A model generated the notes under the pieces. That model searched no databases. It worked only from the letters and a program-made list of their open reading frames with translations, and was not told the DNA's origin. A stretch of 64,000 nt of DNA from Acanthococcus lagerstroemiae. Lineage: Eukaryota > Arthropoda > Insecta > Hemiptera > Eriococcidae. The translations under genes and the position numbers were made by a program. The stretch covers positions 24,206,603 through 24,270,602 of the forward strand of contig CM063112.1 of the NCBI GenBank assembly GCA_031841125.1, given 5' to 3'. Every line of letters begins with the position of its first letter. Positions within the stretch are counted from its first letter, which is position 1. Shown piece by piece: positions 44,881-56,080 of this stretch.

Positions 44881-45545
44881 AGACAGAAAATCAAGATCTA
44901 GGGGAACTCCTAAAATTAGCAGAGAATGCTATAATCGAATTTGAAAACAAACGTAAAAATGCTGAGGCGCGCTTTAATAAGTTTTATGAAAAATTTACAG
45001 CGGCGTGTGCTGCTGCAGATATAAGTATACAAAGTCCTCAAAAAACCAATAGACGAGCATTCAATACAGATGAAAACGATCCAGAAATATATCTTCGTAT
45101 AGCATTTTTCAAATTCCATTCATCGATTCTTGCATCACGTAACTTAAAAGTCGTTTTACAGATGATAAATCTCTTTTTCGAAGTTTCGGCGCTCTGTTCT
45201 CTAAGAAAGCATCTGACGACGAGAAAAAATGTACTAACCTATTTGAAATTAGATTGTTCCAGTGCAGAGGCAATTAGTGTTGAAAATAAAAATGTGGCGG
45301 CGTGAAATTGAAAATTTTGAAGACATTGACAATGCCATTAGAGCATGAATTAAACGGCATATCCTAACGTTGTCATTTTGTTGCGTATATTAGCGGTATT
45401 TCCAGTCAGTAAATCTACAGTTGAGCGTTCCTTTTTCGTCTTCGAGGCTACTTGAAATGTGGATCTACTCAAAACAGACTTACAGGCCTCGCCTCACTTT
45501 ATGTTCATAAAAATATTAGCATAATGTCCATTTTGGAGTGTGAGT
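44880..45545 (+). pseudogene. hAT transposase fragment B, C-terminal half
   Basis: The frame to 45305 contains a helical Glu/Lys/Ala-rich segment, then a QKTNRRAF box and PEIYLRIAFFKFHSSILASR, which matches the region of hAT transposases before the dimerisation domain. A shift near 45155 leads to DDKSLFRSFGALFSKK. At 45413-45433 STVERSF opens the C-terminal hAT dimerisation motif, which after another shift continues LRGYLKCGSTQNRLTGLASL and ends at the stop at 45545. Fragment B covers a region that overlaps the homologous region of fragment A but with different sequence, so the two come from different hAT families. Confidence 0.8.
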
Positions 45546-45555
45546 GAACTTGGTA

Positions 45556-45783
45556 ATATTCCTTTTGTAGAGTGTGTCAATTCACTTTTCCTTCTTCTGT
45601 ATTCTAGAGCGCTTTCGGCTGTTATGCCATCATCAGTGGAGTACTCTTAATGAGGCTATAACTACAGGACCATAAGAGACAAGTCTCATTTAGAGTACTC
45701 CACTGATGATGGCATAACAGCCGAAAGCGCTCTGGAATACAGAAGAAGGAAAAGTGAATTGGCACACCCTACAAAAGGAATAT
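45556..45783. mobile_element. 228-bp foldback MITE, TA target
   Basis: Arms of about 88 bp are inverted copies at about 95% identity. They share ATATTCCTTTTGTAG, TTCACTTTTCCTTCTTCTG, AGAGCGCTTTCGGCTG and GGAGTACTCT. The spacer is about 50 bp. TA flanks both sides (45554-45555 and 45784-45785), the target-site duplication of Tc1/mariner-type elements. It lies 10 bp after the hAT fragment B stop. Confidence 0.85.
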
Positions 45784-45952
45784 TAGCATAAGTCCCGACA
45801 AGGTTTCAGATGAGTTTTTTAAGAAACCCCAACGGTTTAATTGATGTTTATTTCTATTCGAAAACTACTTTTATCAATGCATTGAATAAATGGTAATACT
45901 AAAAAATTCGCTCGAGTTTTGAGTTTTTCTTCTGATTTTGAGTATCTGCAGC

Positions 45953-46946
45953 CAGGGCTGTGAACCGGAATAATTAACTTAACGGATTAACGGAAAGATA
46001 ACGTTACCAGAACATAATTAATGGAACGGAACAGAACGTAACGAAAAGAATCAGTCACGGAATACCGGAAACATTTTTACCCGTTAAATGGGTAAATCTT
46101 GGGGTGCGTTCAGATTGAACAAGACGACGCACACTGGGTGAAGGGTGAAGACCCGACTTTTGTATGATAATTTGACCGCCTTCAGGGCTGCCGTTCCGGC
46201 AACACGGCATAGTGTGAAACGGGCCTTAGACTCAGTATCAGTCTATCAGTAGATAACAATAGAAGTTCTCAGTTTAACTCTAATGTACAGTGAACTAAAG
46301 CCCCCTTTGAATTTCGATTTGTAGACTGCTAAGATATACATGGGTTAAGAACTACTGGTTTTGAGTTGTGTTATATTGTAAAATTCACATGTTTAAGTTC
46401 CATCTTTTGATTTTTTTTTCACCATTCCTTCATTTGTTTAACTGTTTTTGTTTTATTTTGCTCTAATCTCTTGTGATTGTGAACATGATTTTCGTTTTTT
46501 TATTACTTATTCAGTAATTCAGCAAACTATATAAGTTAACAGTGAAAGTGAAACTCTGATCAACACCTGTGTCAGTAGCGTACATGTTCAACGTCCTCTC
46601 ATCTATCATGACGAAAAAATGAACAACTTTACTTTTTCGCCCCCCCCCCACGCCGAATATGTTTACCAAATCGGCGCCTATTAAGAAGCTCCCCAATATT
46701 TAACTATTAGTTCCTTGTTCTTCAGTGAAATATAAACGTGTAGAACGAAGCAACGAAGTGGGCGTAATTGTGAAATTCTTATTGGTTTATTATCTTAAAT
46801 TAACATTGGTAACGGATACCTTAACGTAACGTTACCGAAACAATACCGTAACCACTTGTAACGTTATTTACCGGAACCGTTTACCGGGATGAAGCGGTAA
46901 TAATACCATGTTAACTTAACTAATCCGTTCCGTTATCACAGCCCTG
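45953..46946. mobile_element. 994-bp non-autonomous hAT element with exact 8-bp duplication
   Basis: TCTGCAGC occurs at 45945-45952 and 46947-46954. The ends start CAGGGCTGTGA in both directions, followed by GGAATAATTAACTTAACGG-like sequence that recurs inverted at the right end. Subterminal regions carry many TAACGTTACCG/CGGTAACGTTA words. No transposase frame. This is a textbook non-autonomous hAT insertion. Confidence 0.93.
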
Positions 46947-46954
46947 TCTGCAGC

Positions 46955-48960
46955 ACTACCGTCTACAATGTTCATTATGAAACGATTCAATCACATTATG
47001 AAACTGGTCTTCAGAAACTATTTAAAATGACTTTCATACCGGTTTTTTAGGGGGCGGAGGTGGAAAAAGTTCCATTTTCATCCCTCCCCCGGTCCCGAAA
47101 ATTTCTAGATCCGCCACTGCCTCTTCCTGTATGGCTGACTAACAACAACCGAGAACAGAATTCGGGAAATTCTCAACATACCTGTTCTCTTCAAGTTTAA
47201 CCAAGGAGCTATACTTAGTTTTCCCCTTCTCGGATGCAACCCGCATAACCATTTGTATAATTTCAAAATGGCGCTCTATTTCGTTTATTTTTCCGACGCC
47301 AGCGGTCGTACTCCAGCAAGCGGAAAAGGAAAATCAACAAAAAAATCACTTCGCCGGTGCAAAAACCAAAAAACGCTGCGGCTATAACATCGCAAACAGA
47401 TTTCCGCGTGTACGATGCGGCACGGCTCGGCGGCGGAATATTTCAAAAACAAACTTCAGAAAGCCCAACTTAATTACTAGCGACTTGATTTAACCTACTT
47501 TTTCGTCGACCGTAAATATAACTTTCATCTTCCAGCACATTCAGTTGTATACAGAGAGGCAGCTCGTTTTTTCGGTCCTTCTCTTTCCTTTCTCCATCCA
47601 GGTGCCTTCTACTGGGACCACGGCCTCCCCTCGTCGGCGGCGTGCATTCGAAAGAAAAATACACGCCGAAATGCGAATACAACTTTTCCGCACTTGGTGT
47701 CTGTGAAATTAGGAACGTGAGAGCGACTCCCCTCCGTCCGCGCCGCACCCACGTAACTTCAAAATCAATGGCATAAAACTAATTTACTTCGGCGAAATTT
47801 TCAAAGTATTTTTCCCATACGCCGCCCCCTTGCGTTCCTTTGCCGACTGCACGCAGTTTTCGAACAGGAAACCGAACCTATAAACACCCTGTTATACGCA
47901 CCGTGAATATTGAGTGAGCAGACGTTTCCCAAAATTTGGATTGGAGACACGAGGGGGACAGAAATAAAAAGCGGAAAAAGTATATCAGTTTAACGTCATC
48001 TCGGAATACAGATGAGCGTGATACAGTCGTATGGTAATGTAATCAGAGGGGCACCAAAATTATGGATACGTGATGAGGCGACGAAAGACCGGTACAAAAC
48101 CGAAAATAAATTTTCTCCTAATTAGCCGGCAAGCTGTTTTATCGGGATACACGGGGCAACTACAACAAACACGAAAATTCATTTCTCCCGAATTACTTAC
48201 ACGTCACGTTAAATCGAGAAAAATTCATTACCATAATCGGCCGACATTGCGGGCTTTGCACAACACGGAACACATACACACATATTTGCAGGAGGCGAAA
48301 TTTTAGATGGAAAATTGAGAACTGGATAAATAGGCAGTGGGTCAGAAGTTAAAAATGAAAAATTGAAGATTTAAGGGGGTTCTGGGCGATATTTCTCAAT
48401 AGTTAACGAATATCATAAGCCCTTCGTGTACGCCCCTCCTGTCAGGGAAGGAGGCGGAGATGCAGGGTAAGGGTCTACACGATCGCGCATTCGCTATTCC
48501 TCGCCAACAGTTGGCTATTTTCAGTATGTAATGAGTTGATAACACTGTTTTGCTCGAGGAGTTATCACTGAAAGCAAAAATGAAATTTTATCAGCTGGTG
48601 TTGCAAAGGTATTCAATTTTGTAATTTTTCAACGTTCTTTTTATAATTTCAATCAGTGAAATCGGATGTCGGACGGTGTCACGTTCTCAATTCAAATGTC
48701 CGAATTTCAAACTTTTCGAAAATCAAAAAAAAATTGTGATAACTACCTGTTTCCACTCATCAATTTTTCTCGCTGAATTAGAATTCGGTGTCCAAATATG
48801 GTGATGACTTTCTACTGCCGAAATGCGGACAAAAACATTGTTTCACGGGAGGGGGGGGGGAAATGTTGGGACATCGAAAAAAACAGGTGTGGATCAATTT
48901 CGACGACGGATTTGAATTCGTATCGAAATGTTGAATAATTTTCACTAAGGCCAGCCAAGA
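46955..48960. other. Gene-free stretch, partly CpG-retaining
   Basis: A CTAGATCCGCCACTG segment ending near 47118 is the right terminus of a CAGTGGCGGA-type transposon without a visible left end. The 47.25-48.3 kb block is rich in CG and lacks repeats, like that at 36.5-37.2 kb. The minus-strand frame 47470-47748 and the plus-strand frame 48070-48306 show no known domain. Confidence 0.4.
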
Positions 48961-49715
48961 AGTTCTCTACCAAGGTTTTAAAAATTCCCAACAGTCACTT
49001 AGCGCACTGTGTTACTTGATTTTATGTGAAGTGGACCTGGCAATTTGATCCATGTTCGGAGACGGTTTTACCCTGTAGGCCCTGTAGGCACGGACCTACA
49101 GCGACAAATTTCCAAGTGCGGCAATTTTTTCGTTGTTTTTTTTTTAAATTTTTTGTTTTATAAATTTTTATTGCAATGGACTAATTTATTACTTTGATTT
49201 GCACAAAAAAAACTTTTCAGTTTAGGCTATGTGGTGAAGATTTGGAGGAGTGGGTCGTGATAACGGTGGGGGAGAGGGGAGATAGTCGACGACAAAATTT
49301 GGGCGGCAAAATATTAAAACCGTCTCTGTCCATGTTTGAATACGAACTCCCATGACAGAGTATGCTAACCATTGTAGTCATCTAGCATACTTTCTTACTT
49401 TGCATTTCTGATTACAATTTGACCTCCATTTCAAACTTGTGGTACCGATGAAGGGCGGGGCTTACAATTTCAAAAAATGCGATTATGATGTTTTATAGGT
49501 TTTGAGTTTCGTTGAATTGATTCTTGTAAAATATCAGGCTCCATATTCTAGTCTCTGTCTTCAAAATGCCCATGACAGGGTATACTAATGGTACTCCCAT
49601 GCTAAAATAAACTCTGAAAATTTGATCACGGTTTTAGAAACTCCCAACAGTTACTTACTACACTCTGTTACTAGATTTATGTGAAGTGGACCTGGCAATT
49701 CGGTCTCCGAACAAA
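48955..49715. repeat. Local duplication, about 650 bp apart
   Basis: The segment at 48968-49065 (TTTTAAAAATTCCCAACAG to AAGTGGACCTGGCAATT and CGGAGAC) recurs at 49628-49712 at about 80% identity. A second pair, CCCATGACAGAGTATGCTAA near 49350 and CCCATGACAGGGTATACTAA near 49568, indicates nested duplication. Confidence 0.8.
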
Positions 49716-49878
49716 AACTTTAGCGGCGTGCAGTGATGTTTCCTAGGAGGTAAGCGATAAGCATAGAGGCGAAGTGAAAATCAGAATACATGTATATCTG
49801 CTACTACAAAATGGCATTGATGAAATTATTCAAATTGTTGTATCCCTGTGTAGGGTCATTCTACATGCATTTATTCTT

Positions 49879-49968
49879 TTCTGTGACGAATAATAGACAT
49901 AGGGACGTACCACCAAAGAATTTTTCTGTGACGAATAATAGACATAGGGACGTACCACCAAAGAGTTT
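49879..49968. repeat. 45-bp tandem duplication
   Basis: CTGTGACGAATAATAGACAT at 49881 recurs at 49926, and both continue AGGGACGTACCACCAAAGA with one difference. Confidence 0.95.
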
Positions 49969-50004
49969 TTCCTGGGGGGAAGAGGGCTAAAATTGTGAAG
50001 GTCC

Positions 50005-50150
50005 CAACTGACTCAACTCAAAATAAAAAAAATTTAAGCAACAAAGAAACGTTTTGACTTGTTGGACTTTTCCAACTGATTCAACTCAAAATTCCCAAAC
50101 ATCACAGGCAAAAAAAATCTTTCGACTTGTCGGATTTTCCCAACTCTGCC
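50005..50150. repeat. Two partial copies of the repeat at 1208-1299
   Basis: CAACTGACTCAACTCAAAAT (50005) and CAACTGATTCAACTCAAAAT (50073) lie 68 bp apart. The second continues with AAAAAAAATCTTTCGACTTG, similar to the 1.2-kb copy. Confidence 0.6.
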
Positions 50151-50714
50151 TGATTGAAACTGTAAATTTTCCGAACTGCTGAGTGAAAAATTCTCACAGG
50201 GGAGGGGGCACATCCATGAATAGACATGGGCAACAAAACAGTTTAGCCATTCGTTTGTGCTGTAAACCCTGTCGTTAATGCTGCGCCTCGTCCTGAAATA
50301 TTATACTCCGGAAAATTTTTATTCTTGGGGACTGTAGAAACAGGAGCACTCCCCTTCACTTAGGGGATCGACATTTGCTTGAAAATAAAGAAGTAGGCAA
50401 AACATATGGGAGCAATAAGAGAATACTATAGATAAGTTGTTTCTCTATCTGTTGATTAGCTCAAGTATTATTTTTCCAATGTTTGTTTCGCACGCACCTA
50501 GACCTACCTACCTACAAATTTCTTTTTGGGCACTATTAATTAATGTGATTATCGTTAAGTTGCTATCGTCACAACAAAATGTTTATTTGAATGAACGTAA
50601 AAATTTAGAATGTCTTGTTTCTGACCAAAATCAAATCGCTTGACAATTAATTGGCGGGAGGCGTCAAATACTATCCACGGCTGCTGAGATAGTTTACAGA
50701 AACTTTATACTAAA

Positions 50715-50868
50715 CCACATGTGTTCTGCTCTGTCACGTCTTGTTTTGTCACCTCTTGTTATTCCACTCTGTCTTTACTTGGTCTTAATTTATTTTATTG
50801 TATATTATTCTCGTCTTGCTTTGTCTCGTCTTGTTCTGATTATGCTTTTACTCCGGTCCGTTTTTACC
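50715..50868. repeat. T/G/C-rich CTTGTTTTGT minisatellite, left part
   Basis: Degenerate copies of TCTTGTTTTGTCACCTC-like words. The same kind of sequence resumes after the 990-bp inverted-repeat element, at 51875-52330. Confidence 0.65.
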
Positions 50869-51858
50869 TGGTGTCGTAAGGCGAAAATCACCTTCTACAC
50901 ATTATGTCGTGAGGATGAGTTTGACTGTGTCGTGAGTAGTGGACGCTGGCCAAAGACGGGCCGCAGCGTGAGCGATGAGGGCCGATAGAACGAGCCCGTA
51001 TGCATATCCTCGGCGCGAATTACGAATATAGCCGAGTCAGATTTGGTTCAATATGTTTTATTGATGTTTTTAAACAGCTTTGATTCTTACGTTAAGTTAA
51101 CAATTACGGATTATAGCAATAGGCTAAGAGAGCGCACAACACGACATACTGTAAAAAGTTACGTTAATTTTCGGAGTTCCCAGATCTGATATGCGAGACA
51201 AGAGTAAAAGTCTCCACCCAACGTTTGATGAGAGCAAGACCACAAGACCATCGATTCGGCCCTTGCGGCGAGTTTATAAAGGCAAAAGTATTCTCCCAGA
51301 TGGGATGAATTTTGAAGACGTCAGAGCCGCACACGGAGGTTTGCGGATCCCGATGATGGGTCGCTTCGGTAGGCGAGGAGTGATCGTGTCGAGAGACGGA
51401 CTCGACACGTGCCGGATAATTTGGCGATTGGTTATCGATTGATTTTTCGGTATGCAAGTGTGAATCTGATTGGATGCTATGATGATTGTCGGAGGGAGAC
51501 AGTGTAGGTACTAGTACATTACTTCCGGGTTATGATCGTACGATCGGTGGTTTTCTGAGAATTTGGAAACGACGCTGCTGGATGAGCGCGTGTGAGTGAG
51601 TCATCGATATTCGAAAGTAAGATCGGCGATTGTCCGGAGCCTATTGCTTTTATTCTGGTAATTCTTGGAATGGTCAAAAATAGATTGACGGGTGAGGTAC
51701 CGTGCGGTTCTCCTGTATAGGTGCGGTATTGTTTTGTTCGAGTAATTCTCGAAATGATCAAAAATAGATTGATGGTTGACTAAATGATGCCGATTAGAAT
51801 GGCGTAAAAGAAAGAAGCCTTCGGAATGTGTAGAAGGTGATTTTCGCCTTACGACACC
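50869..51858. mobile_element. 990-bp inverted-repeat element
   Basis: The 34-bp end GGTGTCGTAAGGCGAAAATC plus ACCTTCTACACATT at 50869-50902 recurs exactly inverted at 51825-51858. Bases beyond it (CCT and TGG) do not form a direct repeat. Inside, ATTCTYGRAATGRTCAAAA and ATAGATTGA words are duplicated at 51660-51690 and 51743-51775. Two overlapping frames (51164-51457 minus, 51191-51442 plus) show no transposase motif. It is inserted in a simple-sequence tract. Confidence 0.85.
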
Positions 51859-51874
51859 TGGTTTCACTTTATTA

Positions 51875-52330
51875 TATTTTATTCTACTTTGTTTTGCTAT
51901 CACTCAACGGAAGTGTTCTTATTTCACTCAGCTCAGCTCTGCTTTGTTTTGTTTTACTTTTACTTTGCAGCGTTTTATTTTGATTTTGAATCGTTCTAGT
52001 CTTGCAAGTTTTGCTTTGTTTCGTTTTTTTTTTGTTTTTTTTTCATTTATTTTCGAACAGTATACTCATGATTTGTCTCATATTTTTGTTTGAATACTTA
52101 GCTTTATTTTGCTTGGTTTTGTTACTTCTTGTCGCCCTATTTTCTCAAGTTTTGTATTGTTTGTTTCGTTTTTAAATTTTTTACTTTTTACGGTCCTTTT
52201 TTTCTCAAGTTTTGCTTTGTTTTGTTTCGTTTTTAGATTTTTAGTTGATCTTCAAGTTTTGGTTTGATTTTGTTTCGCTTTTTCTAGTTTTTGTTGATCA
52301 GTATTTTTATGTTGTATTATTTCTTTTGGA
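51875..52330. repeat. TTTTGCTTTGTTTCG minisatellite, right part
   Basis: Degenerate repeats of GTTTTGCTTTGTTTCGTTTTT with runs of T. Composition matches the tract left of the 990-bp element. Confidence 0.75.
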
Positions 52331-53590
52331 TTGACTTGTTACTAAGGTAATAATAATCCCCTCCCAGCTCCCACGCTCGCACAGCCTGTGCATATTAGGA
52401 GGGTCACCTACAAGGATTATTTCTTCATATTTACCAATAAACAAGAAAAAAAATTACCAGTCTTTTCTGGAGAATTTTCAATCGCTTCAAAATTGAGCAT
52501 AATTTTTTTGGTCCTTGAAAATAATTTTTGATGAAAATTTGCTATAATTCACAGCGATGTTCGAAACTGCATAACGACTCACACGATTTTAATGAAATTA
52601 AGTAGTTCGTCCCAAAAAAATATTTTTATTGATCCTTTTGGGATTTTTGGATATGCTATTGCTATGAAGTTGTGAAATTTATCTCACGCATGATATCTTT
52701 TGAACATATTGTACTCTAAAATTAATTCCGTACTTCGTGAAACTTACAGCCGGAGCAAGTAGTTTCACAATTCCCAGGTCTGACCTTTTGATCCTCGAAA
52801 ATTTTGTTGATTTGTGTTCGGCTTCGTCGAAATGCCATTGTCCTCCTAGTTTATTCCTTTTCAGCTGTCAATTAGTTGCGTTATTCGGTAAGCAATTTGG
52901 TCTTTTGTTACTCAAAAGAGAGTTAGACTCATTGTCTTCACCGTCATTATACCTACCGCTTCACGGATTTGGGGAAGTTTATTTACAATTATACTTATAC
53001 AGTCGATTTGTCCCCCCCCCCCCTAACGACCTATATACATGCCTCGGGTTGGAAGGTTGTTATCCCCACTATTCTGCTAGCTCTATAATCAAAGCCAATG
53101 AGAAAGGAGGTGAATTTTGGGGGCTCGGTTACTCGAGAGATTCCAAATTTCATCGCCACCAGATATGATTCAGAAATTCTTGAGAGGTGCTGCGTGCAAG
53201 TCATGTTTAAATGTTCGTATGTCGCGTGCACTTCGGATCCGATATATGTGTATAATATGTTCGTGTTTATGTAATATGTGTAAATGTTCGCGTTCAAATG
53301 ATGTGCCTTTCGGACTGGATATGCCTGGATATTTGAATTTGCTGAGTTGTAATGAAGTGGAGTCACGTTGATGTTTCATGTCTGAGTAAGTGTTTCCATT
53401 TAAATGATTGCTTGTCTCTAATTTGACTGTTATATTTGGTTGATTGTATGTTTGCTGTATGCGGTTGCTAATCATATTCCTGTCTCCATCATACTAGTGA
53501 TGTTCCTGAGTTAGGTACTTGGCTGTGGTTTCTAAGCTCATTTGCAAACCATTTTTGGATTATTTGATTCACTTATACTAGTTTTCATAT
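52331..53590. other. Gene-free stretch
   Basis: The frames 52737-53168 (plus, 143 codons) and 53031-53475 (minus) overlap and show no recognised domain. CCCCCCCCCCC and GGGGGGGG runs occur near 53.02 and 53.62 kb. Confidence 0.4.
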
Positions 53591-53599
53591 CTGGGACAT

Positions 53600-54240
53600 T
53601 CTGGGCTTGGAGGGGGGGGGGCAGTTCTTGAATTACACGGTTACATGATATGTTACAAGTCCCAATCCTACCTCTTGTCCTCTTTAAAAATCCTGATTCC
53701 TGAGATGATTCCAGTAGCAATAACTGTTGTTAAAACTCCTGTAGTGGGATAATTTCAACAGTTTACTGGTGCCAGTAGCGGTAACTGCTGGCTGAAAGTC
53801 CTGTAATGGGATGATTCCAGCAAGCTACTGGCGGAAAGTCTCATTCCAGTTAGAAGTTCTGAGATGATTCCAGTAGCAACTACTGTTGGTCGAAAGTCCT
53901 GTAATGGGATGATTCCAACAAGCTACTGGTAGAAAATCTCAGAATGATTCCAATTGTGATCTGATCCGTGCTCCTTAAAAGCCTCTTTAGGCCGGTGGAA
54001 AGTCTCAAAACGATTCCAGTAGCAAATACTGTTGGTTGAAAGTCCTGTAATGGGATGATTCCAGCAAGCTACTGGCAGAAAGTTTCATGGGACGATTCCG
54101 GCTGTGATTTCCAGTCGCAATCCAGTCTGTTCCTTTGAATCCATCTCATGATCAAATCCCTATATTCCTTCTCCCGCTGGTAAAAGTACCGTGAAAGGGT
54201 TTTAAAATTGTTTTACATACTGCTTGGGATGGTGGTATTA
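53600..54240. repeat. Hairpin-forming minisatellite, copy 1
   Basis: Degenerate units carry GATTCCAGTAGCAACTACTG, GAAAGTCCTGTAATGGGATG and CCAGCAAGCTACTGGCAGAA in that order. Each unit contains CCAGTAGC and, about 60 bases later, its complement GCTACTGG. The block begins with TTACATGATATGTTACAAGTC and ends in CTGGTAAAAGTACCGTG-AAGGG. The same block, flanks included, recurs at 57.93-58.69 kb. Confidence 0.9.
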
Positions 54241-54289
54241 CATTTTGAGCCAATAAGGCAAAAGTTTCTTCACCCGAGCCTCAGGAGCG

Positions 54290-54600
54290 TCAGTGGAACA
54301 TAGTTATGTTATTATAATTTCACTTTTCGGCTTACGTTGGACGCCACATATTGGGCTGATGGAACTCTACCAAAACACTGTTTGTATTTAGATTCTTTAG
54401 GATAATTAATACTTTTTACCATGGGATGGAGGTGCGTTTTCACCTATATTAGTAGGTACCAACATTGGGCCAATGGTGCCCCATGATACATAATTTACTT
54501 TTAGTTTAGATATACTATGATACATAATTTACTTTTAGTTTAGATGTACTATAATGTTTATTTTCCAAATTGGAATTGAAGGTGAGTTTTCACCAATGTC
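54290..54600. repeat. ~120-bp satellite, block 1a
   Basis: First recognisable monomers of the satellite with words GGGCCAATGGTGCCCCA, ATACATAATTTACTTTTAG and TTTAGATATACTATAAT. A 45-bp part is duplicated at 54490-54550. Confidence 0.8.
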
Positions 54601-54940
54601 AGTATAGTATTGTCTTGGTTGTTGTCTTCTTAAATGGTGTTGTTGTCTCAGTTGGTGTTGTCATCTTGGTTGGTGTTGTCACAATCTTAGTCAGTATAGT
54701 CGTCTAGGTCGGTGTTTTCTTGGTTGACGTTGTTTTCACTGCTGTTAGTTTTATCAATAATGTTATCTTTGTTGATGTTATCTTTGTCAATATTGTCTAT
54801 CAGTGTTGTCAGTTTTGGTGTTGTCCTGTTTGTCAAAGTAGTTGTCCTCATCAATGTTGTTGTTTTTGCCAGTGCTGTTGTCTTTGTTACTGTTGTCAGT
54901 GTTGTTGTATTTGTCAGTGTTGTTGATATTGACTCCCCTC
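54600..54940. repeat. GTT-rich 18-bp minisatellite, copy 1
   Basis: Degenerate units of TGTTGTCTTGGTTGGTGT and TGTTGTCTTTGTCAGTGT. The long Val/Val/Phe (plus) and Thr/Asn (minus) open frames are translations of the repeat. Related blocks at 59.47-59.93 and 61.69-62.12 kb. Confidence 0.9.
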
Positions 54941-55029
54941 CCCATTCTGCTACATTTTCGCGTATATTTCGGGAATTGAGTGTCGCGGCCATACTAACTT
55001 TCAGATTGGGTCAAAATAATTTTTAGTTT

Positions 55030-56080
55030 TCAACTTGGGATGGTACTCACAGGTGTGATTTTCCAAAAATGTTAGCGAGTCCATGTGTTTTCATCTGCGA
55101 AACAATTATATTATTAGGAGGGTGTGTACAGACTTCAGGCCTTACTTTTAGTTGGATCTATAATTTTTATTTTACAGCGTAGGCATGTAGGGGGGAATTT
55201 CAAACCATGTTAATGGGTATCGACATTGGGTCGATAATGACCCACTGATATCTCATTAACCTGTAGATTAGATATACAAATAAGTACTATAATGAGTGAT
55301 AATTCTCTTATTGGGATAGTGTGTACGGACTTCGGGCCAATGATGCCCCACCAATACATAATTTATAATTAGTTAGATATATTAAATGTAAGTGATGATT
55401 ATATTCTTGGGATAGTGTGTACAGACTGCGGGCCAATGATGCCCCACCAATATATAATTTACTTTTAGTTTAGATATATGAAATGTAATATTTGTTTTTT
55501 AGCTTGGGATTAACCATGGGCTGATAAGGCTCCAACATTACACACTTTTAGGCTGACCAACATAATTCTTATTCTTCAGCTTGGGAAGATATGTGAGAAT
55601 TTTAGGACATATTAGTGGGTAGCGAAATTGGGCTGATAATGCCCCGCCCCCCTGGAAAATAATTTACTTTTATTTAAGATATAAGATAATTATTATTCAG
55701 CTTGCAATTGTGGCTGTGAGATTTCACTTATGTTAGTGGGTACCGACTTTGGGCCATTGGTGCCACACCAATACATAATTTAGTTTTAGTTTAGATATAC
55801 GAGTGCTAATAATTTTTATTCTTCAGTTTGGAATTGTAAGTATGAGTTTTCACATGTTAGTGCGTATCCACTTGTAGCCGCTAATGCCCCACCATAACAT
55901 TGATGCCCCAACAATACTCAATTTAGTTTAGATATACCATAATATTTTTCTATCAGCCTTGGATTATAGGTGTCATTTGTCACCCATAATAGTAGGCCAA
56001 ATGCGACCCAATGATACCGAACTAATGCTTAGTCTACTTTTAGTTTAGAGTTGGGTAATGCTTGCTTTTCAGTTGGATCA
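55030..56080. repeat. ~120-bp satellite, block 1b
   Basis: About eight divergent monomers. Shared words are CAGCTTGGGAT, GTTAGTGGGTA, GGGCCAATGATGCCCCACC and ATAATTTACTTTTAGTTTAGATAT. All monomers have the same orientation. Confidence 0.88.

Noticed and set aside
52737..53168. 143-codon plus-strand frame as a gene
   Set aside because: It includes a C-homopolymer, is overlapped by long minus-strand frames and shows no domain, splice signals or poly(A) signal.
54687..55026. Long Val/Phe-rich (plus) and Thr/Asn-rich (minus) open frames
   Set aside because: They are six-frame translations of an 18-bp GTT-rich minisatellite, open because the unit lacks stops. The same holds for 59496-59835 and 61712-62010.
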